This document shows positions 48,414 to 56,108 of a DNA stretch of 64,000 nucleotides, in pieces (positions within the stretch are counted from its first letter, which is position 1; every line of letters starts with the position of its first letter). The notes beneath the pieces were generated by a model. That model had not been told where the DNA came from. It saw only the letters and a list, made by a program, of their open reading frames with translations, and ran no database searches. The stretch is from Gleimia hominis. Its GTDB lineage: Bacteria > Actinomycetota > Actinomycetes > Actinomycetales > Actinomycetaceae. The stretch is from assembly GCF_002871945.2 (NCBI RefSeq), contig NZ_CP126963.1:2046001-2110000 (forward strand). Reading direction: 5' to 3'. Made by a program: the position numbers and the translations under genes.

Positions 48414-48631
48414 GCGCTTGGTTAAGATCAGCGTTAACGCCCCGTCGGGGTCTGTTCGGCCACGTGGCTGCGGGCGCGAGCACTTGGTTGGGGGAGCGTA
48501 AGTACTTGGTTGGATCCTTCCGAGATGTCGGTCGGGGATGTCTGGTTTGTCGACAGAGCCCAAAGAAAATGTCGGTTAAAGCGAGGTTGAACCCTTCTGT
48601 TTTACTAACAGTCGACTACGTATCTAAAACA

Positions 48632-48666
48632 AAAGCGCGCCAGTTGTATAACTAAGGCGCACTTTA
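48632..48666. terminator. Bidirectional terminator between ptsH side and DUF4235 gene
   Basis: AAAGCGCGCCAGTT pairs with AACT-AA-GGCGCACTTT around a GTAT loop (one mismatch, AA bulge), with A/T runs on both sides. It lies between convergent transcription units. Confidence 0.6.
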
Positions 48667-48698
48667 TTTTCTAGATTCTCAGCGAGCTAAGCAGGAAA

Positions 48699-48941
48699 CT
48701 AGATGGATTTAGCGAAGGCCTTCTTGGTACCACGCAGCACGTACCGGCGCGCCATTGTTGCTAGTACGCCAGAAATTGCGGCGAAAACGAGTAGTTCAAC
48801 TAGTTCAACCTGGTCTTCATCTTCGTTTTGAGGGGATTCGTGCCCGGTGAATACCTTCCAGCCTTGGTTGACAATCTGGTTTGCCGCAAAGCCCGCAGCT
48901 GCGAGTGCGCCGGCTGTAGCAAGTTTGTATGGGACGTTCAT
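48699..48941 (-). CDS. DUF4235 family membrane protein
   Basis: 80 residues with the DUF4235 layout: a first helix (YKLATAGALAAAGFAANQIV), WKVFTGHESPQNEDED, a second helix (LVELLVFAAISGVLATMARR), and a basic tail. Common in actinobacteria; function unknown. AGGAGGAA precedes the ATG. Confidence 0.85.
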   Translation of the reverse strand: MNVPYKLATAGALAAAGFAANQIVNQGWKVFTGHESPQNEDEDQVELVELLVFAAISGVLATMARRYVLRGTKKAFAKSI

Positions 48942-49050
48942 TAGTTCCTCCTCAATAAGATGAACGTGGTTCGCTATCTACTTCTATCATGCCCAATTGA
49001 GACCGGGGGTGCGAATGCACTGCGGAAGAGTCCAACAACCCTTGCCTGCT

Positions 49051-49100
49051 CAAAGTACCCTCGTGTGTCCAAAGTACCTCCGGCTTATTCAAAGTACCCC
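49051..49100 (+). repeat. Three regularly spaced AAAGTACC copies
   Basis: AAAGTACCYC-type copies start at 49052, 49071 and 49091, about one per two helical turns, in the gap between divergent DUF4235 and the rarD 3' end. They belong to the iterated GTACC motif family. Confidence 0.6.
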
Positions 49101-49122
49101 GTCTACCAGATGTCGCATGCTG

Positions 49123-50052
49123 CTAAGCGTGTGGGTGTCGTTTTGACCGCAGTGAATCCCAGGTGAGGAGCATTAATCCAAGCCAAATGATGAGGGTACC
49201 TACCCAGCGAGCAGGTTCCATCGGTTCGTGAAAGATGAACACACCGATTAGCAGTTGCATAATCGGAGAGGTGTATTGCAACAGTCCAAGCACGGTGAGT
49301 GACAGGCCTCTAGCGGCCATGGCGAACATAATCAGCGGAATAACTGTCACCAGTCCGGCACCCACTAAAAGCGCGAAGTGCCCAACCATGGCTTCTGCTC
49401 CCGCCCCGTGACGCGCCAGTTTATGAAACGAGGTACCCCTGGTGCACACGAGGTAAACAAAATACGCAATCAATAGCGGCGCGACCGCCATGGTCTCCAA
49501 CGCCATGCCGGTCACTACGGGTGCAGTGGTAGAAACCTGTTTCTTTATGAGGGAGTAAACCCCAAACGTTACGGGCAGGCCGATCGAAACCCAGGGTACG
49601 TACCCCAGCCCGGCGATCATCACAATAATCGCGATGGCGCCTAACGCCAGTGACGATGCTTGCAGAGCATTCAACCGTTCGTGCCGCACGGTTGCCGCCA
49701 GAAACACGGTAACAAGGGGGTTGATGAAGTACCCCAACGCAGCATCCACGGTGTGGCCGTGCAAGATGGCCCAAACGTACACGCCCCAGTTGATAACAAT
49801 GGCGTGCCCGGCTAGCACGAGAAACCAGAAGGTGCGTTTGTCTTTCCACAGGGTCAGCAACTGCCTCAAGCGTCCGGTACATGCCATTAATGAAAGGCAG
49901 AAAATGAGGCCCCAGATGGCTCGGTGCGCAATAACTTCGAATGCTCCTGCGGGGGCGAGGCGCGAAAAGTAGAGTGGAAAGAACCCCCAGAGAACGTATA
50001 CGGAAAGTCCGAGCAGAAAGTTCTTCTGAGAGTTCAGTTTCAGTTCGCGCAT
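49123..50052 (-). CDS. rarD: EamA/RarD-family transporter
   Basis: A 309-residue membrane protein with ten helices of the DMT superfamily. The RarD branch is indicated by GLSVYVLWGFFPLYFSRLAP, EVIAHRAIWGLIFC, NWGVYVWAILHGHTVDAALG, and YFINPLVTV. Relatives are called chloramphenicol-sensitive proteins; the transported substrate is unknown. ATG 50052. It stands alone on the minus strand. Confidence 0.92.
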   Translation of the reverse strand: MRELKLNSQKNFLLGLSVYVLWGFFPLYFSRLAPAGAFEVIAHRAIWGLIFCLSLMACTGRLRQLLTLWKDKRTFWFLVLAGHAIVINWGVYVWAILHGHTVDAALGYFINPLVTVFLAATVRHERLNALQASSLALGAIAIIVMIAGLGYVPWVSIGLPVTFGVYSLIKKQVSTTAPVVTGMALETMAVAPLLIAYFVYLVCTRGTSFHKLARHGAGAEAMVGHFALLVGAGLVTVIPLIMFAMAARGLSLTVLGLLQYTSPIMQLLIGVFIFHEPMEPARWVGTLIIWLGLMLLTWDSLRSKRHPHA

Positions 50053-50104
50053 ATATGTAAAGTTAGCACGCTGGTCTAGGCCAGCAGAAAACTAGTTCGT
50101 TGAC

Positions 50105-51427
50105 CTAGGATAGTAAGTCGGCTGAAACGTGGCATTCGCTTCCAAGAGCGATATCTGAACTTATTTTTCCTTCGTCACGAAGTTGGTGTAGTTGTGGCAG
50201 GACGCGGTCGCGAACACCCCACGGGTCGATCGTGTTGAGGTAGATTCTCGTCCCCCCTTCAAAACCCGCAAGAGTGGAGATACGCCATTTAAGCAGCATC
50301 CGCCAACGCATGGGCGTGTTGATGTCTGGGGGGCGGTGGTACCACTCTTCGTTGCAGGGTACTTGGCTGCCTGTTGCGGCGTGTGCGGCGTGCACAATGT
50401 CTGACACGCCACGCATCGTTTCGGGCGAGACTTCCCACGGATTACGCGCCGGCCCCAATGGCCAGATTGCGATAGTAGGGTAGCGATGTCCCCACCCCGC
50501 CATGGCAATTGCGTGTTCGTTTTGGGCTAGTATGAGGTCCCCGGTTACTCCAACGGACAGGATCTGCTCGTAGATCTGTGGATCTTTGCGGATACGGCGT
50601 AGTTCCGCCGCGGTTTGCACGGAATGCGCGTCGATAGCCACCAGCTGTTTGTGGAGGTGGTCGAACGAGGCTCCCGCGGGTTTCAACCAGTTTTGGAAGC
50701 ACGCGACGTATCGGACCGCGGGGTCGAGTCCGTATAGATCCTCCATGGTTTGAGCGGTGAACTGCATGTACTGGTAGTGTTCGTCTTCCGTGAGGGTACC
50801 TGACGATGCGAGTTCAACGTTTGTTTTAGCGTCGTCCGTGTAGTGGCGGCGGGCGACGATGAGGTCGTGTCCGCCCGAGAAGAAACCGTTGGCGTGCGCT
50901 AACAGTTGGGCGTCGTCCAAGCTTGCGTAATCTTCTTCGGACATTCCGGACGCTTTCAACCTGGCTTTAACCACGCGCATCACGTGGTCGTACCCTTGCG
51001 GGTGGGCGAGGTAGTCAGCCATTCGGCGGTGTTCAGTTTCTGAGGGTACGTGGCCGTGGTTTAGGTGCCAGTAGTTGTAAGAGACGATCTCAAAGAGGTT
51101 CGGGATCCGGCGGAACTCAGCTACCGTCTGATTGAGTTCGGAAGCTGAGAGCTCTGTGAGGGTTTGCCAACTACCCGCTGCGTCGCGGATTACGCGGGCT
51201 TTCTCCGGAGGGGTTTCTATGTACCGGTCTTCGCAGAACGCGCAGTAACGCCCTGCCTGAGCTTGGTCGATGGGTTCGATACTAGGGTCAAGAGGCGCGA
51301 GAGGGCGGTGGTCACGCCCAGGTACCGTCCACACCTCTGTGCCTGTAAGTAGGTTCTTTTGCTTCACAGTCCCATCTGCGAGGCGGTCTATTGAATGCAT
51401 CTTTGTGCGCTCTCTTGCCATATCCAC
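50105..51427 (-). CDS. DUF4921 family protein, HIT/GalT-like
   Basis: About 431-440 residues of a conserved actinobacterial family related to galactose-1-phosphate uridylyltransferases. It shows GTVKQKNLLTGTEVWTVPGR and CAFCED (metal-binding Cys pair) near the N-terminus, IVSYNYWHLNHGHVPSE, and a HIT-like GASFDHLHKQLVAID with the His-X-His. The nucleotidyl substrate is unknown. ATG 51400, 51421 or 51427 are all possible starts; none has a strong ribosome site. Confidence 0.85.
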   Translation of the reverse strand: MDMARERTKMHSIDRLADGTVKQKNLLTGTEVWTVPGRDHRPLAPLDPSIEPIDQAQAGRYCAFCEDRYIETPPEKARVIRDAAGSWQTLTELSASELNQTVAEFRRIPNLFEIVSYNYWHLNHGHVPSETEHRRMADYLAHPQGYDHVMRVVKARLKASGMSEEDYASLDDAQLLAHANGFFSGGHDLIVARRHYTDDAKTNVELASSGTLTEDEHYQYMQFTAQTMEDLYGLDPAVRYVACFQNWLKPAGASFDHLHKQLVAIDAHSVQTAAELRRIRKDPQIYEQILSVGVTGDLILAQNEHAIAMAGWGHRYPTIAIWPLGPARNPWEVSPETMRGVSDIVHAAHAATGSQVPCNEEWYHRPPDINTPMRWRMLLKWRISTLAGFEGGTRIYLNTIDPWGVRDRVLPQLHQLRDEGKISSDIALGSECHVSADLLS

Positions 51428-51582
51428 CAGCCTATAACGTCTAGCGCACGATTTTGCGGAACCTTTGGGTAAGAAGATCCTTTCCCTTAGGGCCGACGCT
51501 TACGCATTGTTGAACTCTGCAGTGCCGGCCCTCAGGCAAAAACGGTGTATTGTAACGGGTTATCGAATAAAAACGGTGTCTG

Positions 51583-51990
51583 TTAACGAGGTAACCAACC
51601 TTTGGCTTGCTCTTTGAGGTCCCGCATGATTGACAGTGCCTCATCGGCTTTATCGACCTGAACAAAAAGGTGTTCATGGTGGAAACCAGCTAGCTGGTTG
51701 CAGGTAATAGAACGCGCTGCCAGAGTCTGGCCGATGGTGGCGGCAAGGCCAATCGAAAGCAGGGAAGAGGGCAGCTCTAAGGTTATTCGTGCAAAACGGT
51801 TATCGGTTGGAAGCCCAGCTTTTTCGGCTCGATCCTCCGAAATGACGATCGTGGTCCCTTCTTTTTCGCGCACGGTAGCGAAGGGTTCAACCCCCTCTGG
51901 AATCTCGTCAAGATTAGCGAAAACATAGATGCCCTGCGATTGGATGTCCATGTTCGCGAGCATCTCGTCGAGTGATTGCGTGTTATCCAT
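51583..51990 (-). CDS. ACT-domain protein (DUF2241-like)
   Basis: 135 residues. The N-terminal half has GIYVFANLDEIPEGVEPFAT, REKEGTTIVISEDRAEKAGL; the C-terminal ACT domain has RITLELPSSLLSIGLAATIG, ITCNQLAGFHHEHLFVQVDK, and ADEALSIM. Such proteins are small stand-alone ligand sensors of unknown ligand, possibly amino acids. No partner gene is adjacent. Confidence 0.85.
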   Translation of the reverse strand: MDNTQSLDEMLANMDIQSQGIYVFANLDEIPEGVEPFATVREKEGTTIVISEDRAEKAGLPTDNRFARITLELPSSLLSIGLAATIGQTLAARSITCNQLAGFHHEHLFVQVDKADEALSIMRDLKEQAKGWLPR

Positions 51991-52080
51991 ACTTAGAAAA
52001 TACCCGAGTTACCTGAAAGTTTTTATACTGTCTCACGTGTAGAAGCCAACGTACGCCCGGTTAAGCCGTCAGTGAATTGC

Positions 52081-52160
52081 CGCGTGTTATTCAGGTTCTG
52101 CGGTCTTGCTTCACGCGCGTTATTTAGGTTCTGCGGTCTTGCGTCACGCGCGTTATTCAG
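52081..52160 (+). repeat. 33-bp tandem repeat
   Basis: Units start CGCGYGTTATTYAGG at 52081, 52114 and 52147 (33-bp steps; the last is partial). The repeated in-frame peptide RVLFRFCGLASRA makes an open frame (52072-52338), but it lacks a ribosome site and I do not call it. The following 52200-52310 has degraded CAGCTTGCTTACG-type repeats. Confidence 0.75.
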
Positions 52161-52364
52161 GCTGTTGGTGTTGGTCGATGTGTCTTGTTTAAGTTTGCGG
52201 GTATTGCTTTTTGAACGTGGTGCAGTTTGCTCATGTTTTCTCCAGCTTGCTTACGCCTGCTTCAGGTCGCTTACGGTTTTTCAGCTTGCTTACGTTTTTC
52301 AGTTCTGCGGTCTCGATGAGTCTTATTTGGTTTGTTGAGTGCCAATTTAAGCGTTTTGTTCAGC

Positions 52365-52385
52365 CTTGAGTGAATTGCACTCAAC
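52365..52385. promoter_or_regulatory. HAIR element (HspR operator) of hsp20
   Basis: CTTGAGT, 7 bp, ACTCAAC matches the HspR-associated inverted repeat CTTGAGT-N7-ACTCAAG with one mismatch. It lies 66 bp before the hsp20 start, so heat-shock repression by HspR is expected. Confidence 0.85.
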
Positions 52386-52390
52386 TTTGC

Positions 52391-52417
52391 TTGGCACTCA
52401 AAGGGGAAGAGTGCCAG
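52391..52417. promoter_or_regulatory. CIRCE element (HrcA operator) of hsp20
   Basis: TTGGCACTC, 9 bp, GAGTGCCAG is a CIRCE element in the form common in actinobacteria. It is only 5 bp downstream of the HAIR site, so hsp20 is probably under double HspR/HrcA control. A further half-site GAGTGCCAA occurs at about 52337. Confidence 0.85.
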
Positions 52418-52450
52418 AATGGAGGTGTTGCAAGACAGAAAGGAAGAAAA

Positions 52451-52876
52451 ATGGCTAGGTATTACGAACCGTTCCGCGACATGAACCGCATGATGGATGC
52501 GATGCTGCGCCAGACGCCGACGTCGCCGGCAATGCCACTCGACCTTTACCGCGATGGCGATAAGTACTATGCGCAGATGGATCTGCCAGGTGTGGATCCA
52601 AAGTCCATTGATATTGATGTTGAGGACCGCACGCTGACTGTGCGTGCTGAACGTTCCGAAGTTGAGGGTGAGAAGGTTGAGTGGCTCACTCGCGAGCGCC
52701 CGGTCGGCACGTTTGCTCGTCAACTGACACTCGGTTACGGGGTTGCGCTCGATGCGATCGGTGCTAAGTACGAAGATGGCGTATTGACGCTGACCATTCC
52801 GGTTGCTGAGGAGGCAAAGCCTCGCAAGATCCAGGTGCAGCACAACGCTGGCGATAACAAAGTTATCGATCAGTAA
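52451..52876 (+). CDS. hsp20: Hsp20/alpha-crystallin small heat shock protein
   Basis: Holdase chaperone. 141 residues: the N-terminal arm RYYEPFRDMNRMMDAMLRQ, the alpha-crystallin domain with YYAQMDLPGVDPKSIDIDVE, LTVRAERSE, GTFARQLTLGYGVALDAIGA, YEDGVLTLTIPVAEEAKPRK. ATG 52451 is preceded by GAAAGGAAG; the frame is open from 52370, but that part overlaps the operators. Dual heat-shock operators upstream. Confidence 0.95.
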   Translation: MARYYEPFRDMNRMMDAMLRQTPTSPAMPLDLYRDGDKYYAQMDLPGVDPKSIDIDVEDRTLTVRAERSEVEGEKVEWLTRERPVGTFARQLTLGYGVALDAIGAKYEDGVLTLTIPVAEEAKPRKIQVQHNAGDNKVIDQ

Positions 52877-53033
52877 CGCGATTGCGTCAGACAGTGTCAC
52901 GAGGCGCACATCTGCCTCAAACCCGATTTGGAACAACCTGTCTCTTAAGGAAACTGTTTGTGAACAACTGGTTTCTTATGAAACCTGTTCTTGAACAACT
53001 TGTTTTTGAATAAGAAACAGCTTGTTTTCAGCA

Positions 53034-53074
53034 AAAGGGGCCGTCCACAGAAAACGTGGGCGACCCCTTTTTTG
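53034..53074 (+). terminator. Strong intrinsic terminator after hsp20
   Basis: Stem AAAGGGGCCGTCCAC / GTGGGCGACCCCTTT with one internal mismatch and a TTTTTT tail. Before it (52930-53025) are three loose GAACAACYTGTT-like repeats. Confidence 0.85.
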
Positions 53075-53168
53075 TCTGCAACTAAGGTGGTACCTACCTG
53101 CTACGTACTAGCTCATTGCTCGATTGGACCTTGACGGTTCTGGCTATGAGCACTCACCGTGTTCCGGC

Positions 53169-54017
53169 TTACAGGCGATCCATCGTGTCCGGGTGTGAGC
53201 CTGTCCGGCCCTCCTCACCTAAGTCCAAGCCTTCAATGATGTGCTTGTCCTTGTCCGTGAGTTTGAAATCGAAAATGTCCGCATTTTCCGCCATCCTCTC
53301 TTTCCTGAGGGATTTGGGGAACACGATGTCGCCACGCTCAATAGCCCAACGCAACGCCACCTGCCCAGCTGTCTTACCGTGCGCCTTCCCAACCTCTGTG
53401 AGTACCGGATCGTCAATCACTTTTCCACGTGCCAGAGGCGACCACGCCTCAATCGCAATATCGTGACTTTGGCAGAACTCCCGCACCTCGTTGTTCGGCA
53501 AGAAAGGATGTACCTCAATCTGGTTAATCGCAGGCTTAACGCTGCCCTCATCCAGAACCTTTTGCAGGTGGTCAACCTGGAAATTCGACACGCCTATCGA
53601 CTTCGCTCGGCCATCGGCGTGGAATTCCTCCAACACCTTCCAAGTGCTGACGAAGTCCCCATCATAAAGCGTAGGAAGTGGCCAGTGAATGAGGAACAAG
53701 TCCACATAGTCCACCCCCAAGTCCTTCAAAGACTGGTCAAAACTCCGACGGGCGTCATCGGGTTCGTGGTTATTATTGTTCAGCTTAGTCGTCAGAAAAA
53801 ACTCGGAACGCTCAAGCCCGGCGGCCCTCAGACCCTCACCAACCTCTTTCTCATTGTGATACATCTGGGCGGTGTCGAAATGACGGTAACCGAGGCCAGC
53901 ACCCTCACGAACCACACGTGCAGCATCCTCAGGCGTAACTTTATACGTACCCAAACCAAGCTGGGGAATCCTATGGCCATCATTCAGCGTAATTGTTGGT
54001 ACATTCAGTCCAGTCAT
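53169..54017 (-). CDS. Aldo/keto reductase, 2,5-diketogluconate reductase type
   Basis: NADPH-dependent carbonyl reductase of the AKR superfamily, 282 residues. It shows LGLGTYKV, GLGYRHFDTAQMYHNEKEVG (catalytic Asp and Tyr), VDYVDLFLIHWPLP (catalytic His), and IGVSNFQVDHLQKVLD near the middle. The physiological substrate is unknown; detoxification of aldehydes or ketones is typical. ATG 54017 follows GGAGGCATCA. Confidence 0.94.
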   Translation of the reverse strand: MTGLNVPTITLNDGHRIPQLGLGTYKVTPEDAARVVREGAGLGYRHFDTAQMYHNEKEVGEGLRAAGLERSEFFLTTKLNNNNHEPDDARRSFDQSLKDLGVDYVDLFLIHWPLPTLYDGDFVSTWKVLEEFHADGRAKSIGVSNFQVDHLQKVLDEGSVKPAINQIEVHPFLPNNEVREFCQSHDIAIEAWSPLARGKVIDDPVLTEVGKAHGKTAGQVALRWAIERGDIVFPKSLRKERMAENADIFDFKLTDKDKHIIEGLDLGEEGRTGSHPDTMDRL

Positions 54018-55020
54018 TGATGCCTCCTTGACAATCTCTAAGTACCCCCTAGTCTATACAGCTCCCAATCCCTATTCAGAAGCGAAAACTGCGGCCAAAC
54101 AGCGTTGAGATAAGGAGTAGTGGGGGAGCGTAGGTGGTCGGCAAGCGGCGTGTGGTTGGCAAGCCGCGTCTAGATAACAAGCGGTGAGCGGATTCAGGCG
54201 GTCGGAAAACCGCAACGATACCAAACGGGCATGAAGCCTATCCGGGATTGTTACGAACGCAAACATATGGGTTGTTCTGAATGTGAACACCACCCATAGT
54301 GAGCGGTCAACCGCAATGCTGAAAAGTAAATGCGCTAACACAATTCTTTGCGCACTAACGAGCATTTTTAAAGAATCTATGCCCAGCTTCAAGAAATGTC
54401 TCGCAATTAATCCTAAATAGCGCTATGGTGCTGTCCATAATATTAGCCACGGTATAACGTTAGGAGGCGGTGAATGCAGCACCAATATGCAAACCTGGGA
54501 ATTTGCTGAAAAACCCGGGTTAATGCACTCAAGTAGGGTGTGATGTGGCTCGCCAATATGGTAACTTAGAGCCAGCGAATGGAAATCTTTTCTCAAAAGC
54601 GAACGCTCTTGTGGGGTGGGAAGTGCTGAGAAAAGCAGCTCTGTTCGGCGTCATTGATGCGTAATGTTAGTGGTGCTAAAACTCGGAACATAACGTTGCG
54701 TAAAATGATCTACTATAAGCAAATAGAAAGAATGTACGAGGCCTATTTGGTAGAAAGAAAGTGATTGCGAATTTGTGAAGTGATCTTTAATATCCGGTAA
54801 ACATTTGGAAACATCTGGTTACTGGCAAAAGAATTTTTAGGGCAGCTTTGAAAGCCGTATTAGAGAAACTACAGACGCAAGACTGGGAATCTTTCGCTCC
54901 ACTTCTTCATAACAGGCCGCTAACATTCGATCGGTTCAAATAACACAAGTTGGCCCGTGACTGTAAGGTAAGCCTCTAGGTCACGTGACGTACTAGAATG
55001 CAGGAGCTATCAAATCGACC
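54018..55020. other. 1-kb AT-rich region with little coding potential
   Basis: Lacks GGTACC throughout; the last GTACC-type copy is AAGTACCCCC at about 54042. Codon-like structure is poor except for two tiny frames noted separately. A 106-codon minus frame (54072-54392) shows no recognisable family. It may be decayed or foreign DNA. Confidence 0.5.
54545..54664 (+). CDS. Possible 39-residue peptide (doubtful)
   Basis: GTG 54545 begins MARQYGNLEPANGNLFSKAN and ends in VGWEVLRKAALFGVIDA. About 70 bp upstream, ATG 54474 with a strong AGGAGG begins MQHQYANLGIC and then stops, sharing the pattern MxxQYxNL. This suggests a duplicated small gene whose first copy is broken. No family is recognised, and chance is a real alternative. 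Confidence 0.25.
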   Translation: MARQYGNLEPANGNLFSKANALVGWEVLRKAALFGVIDA

Positions 55021-55647
55021 ATGATACAAAAACAGGCGTTTTCGCAAGAGCTGCTACTGCTAACGCTTTGCTACATCTACGCAAATGGCGTTAACTCTGA
55101 CGAGCTCGCATCATCTTCAAACAAGTTCGACGGAGAAGAGCTCACTAAAGTTCTGAAACGTCTGAGGGTAAACGACGCCGAAGAGATAGCCGGCAAAATC
55201 ACCGAACGTGCTAACCGCTCCTACGCGATGATCCAAACCGAAGGTGGAAAACTCTCCGTAACGCGTTACGATGCCGTCCGTCGACTAGTCCTGCGCGACC
55301 TGCGGCTACAATCTGCCAAAGGAAAACAACTGTGGCCACCAACGTCGCAGACGATCATCGCTCGTCTAGGCGGGCGCTGGTCGCTAGCGCTCGAGCAAGT
55401 CGGTTTAGACGCAGGCTCCGACGGAAAACTCGGCCGTGCAAACGTCACATTCTCACCAGAAGACCGCGTCAAGGCTCTTAGAACCTTCATCAATGAATGC
55501 GAAGAACAGAATCAGGTAGCCTCCTACGCGGCCTACACCGAGTGGGCCCGAGAATCCGATAACCGGGTACCATCAGGCGCATCCATGCGCCAAATCTATG
55601 GCACGTGGAAACACGCGCTAGAGGTAGCTTACGGAGAAAACGAGTAA
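55021..55647 (+). CDS. Protein with homing-endonuclease-associated repeats
   Basis: 208 residues. Two segments fit the HNR-type repeat found near homing endonucleases and in stand-alone actinobacterial proteins: WPPTSQTIIARLGGRWSLAL followed by EQVGL (about 100-124), and VASYAAYTEWARESDNRVPS followed by SMRQIYGTWKHALEVAYG (about 160-205). The repeat probably binds DNA. The N-terminal ~90 residues are helical and unrecognised. No nuclease domain (HNH or LAGLIDADG) is visible, so it is not itself a homing enzyme as far as I can see. Confidence 0.7.
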   Translation: MIQKQAFSQELLLLTLCYIYANGVNSDELASSSNKFDGEELTKVLKRLRVNDAEEIAGKITERANRSYAMIQTEGGKLSVTRYDAVRRLVLRDLRLQSAKGKQLWPPTSQTIIARLGGRWSLALEQVGLDAGSDGKLGRANVTFSPEDRVKALRTFINECEEQNQVASYAAYTEWARESDNRVPSGASMRQIYGTWKHALEVAYGENE

Positions 55648-55663
55648 AACCACTCCGGGAACG

Positions 55664-56056
55664 CTAGCGGAACCTTCCCTCATTAGTGTCCCGACCACGC
55701 AGAGCGTCAAGCTGACGACGTTCCCGCTTCGTCGGACGTCCACTACCCGGTAACCTACGCACAGGCATAAACAACCGCATCGGCTCCGGTCGCGGCTCTG
55801 AGTGATCCGCGTAAGCCTGCACCGCCAACGGAGCTCCCACTCGGGTTTTTAGTACCTGAAGAACCTCAAGAACCCGGTCAAATCCCTGAACGCGGTACGT
55901 CACGGTATCACCCACCGCAACCTTCTGGCTCGGTTTAGCGGTCTTGCCATTGACTTTAACGTGTCCCGCACGGCACTCGGCAGAGGCCTTAGATCTAGAC
56001 TTGACCTGGCGCACACTCCACAGCCACGTATCTACTCTCGCGGTATCATCGCTCAT
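55664..56056 (-). CDS. S4-domain RNA-binding protein, Hsp15-like
   Basis: 130 residues. The S4 domain is clear: RVDTWLWSVRQVKSRSKASA, GHVKVNGKTAKPSQKVAVGD. The chain closes with a basic tail GRPTKRERRQLDALR. Hsp15 relatives rescue stalled 50S subunits carrying nascent chains; that role is presumed here. Convergent with the preceding gene (16 bp apart) and divergent from the transporter. Confidence 0.9.
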   Translation of the reverse strand: MSDDTARVDTWLWSVRQVKSRSKASAECRAGHVKVNGKTAKPSQKVAVGDTVTYRVQGFDRVLEVLQVLKTRVGAPLAVQAYADHSEPRPEPMRLFMPVRRLPGSGRPTKRERRQLDALRGRDTNEGRFR

Positions 56057-56108
56057 AGCGCAATGCTACCCGCGCAATCGTAGCCGTAACCACCGCGAGG
56101 GAGAAATA

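Noticed and set aside
52072-52338. 88-codon open frame
   Set aside because: It is created by a 33-bp tandem repeat, has no ribosome site and no recognisable family.
54072-54392. 106-codon minus-strand frame
   Set aside because: Composition is unlike a gene and no motif is recognisable.
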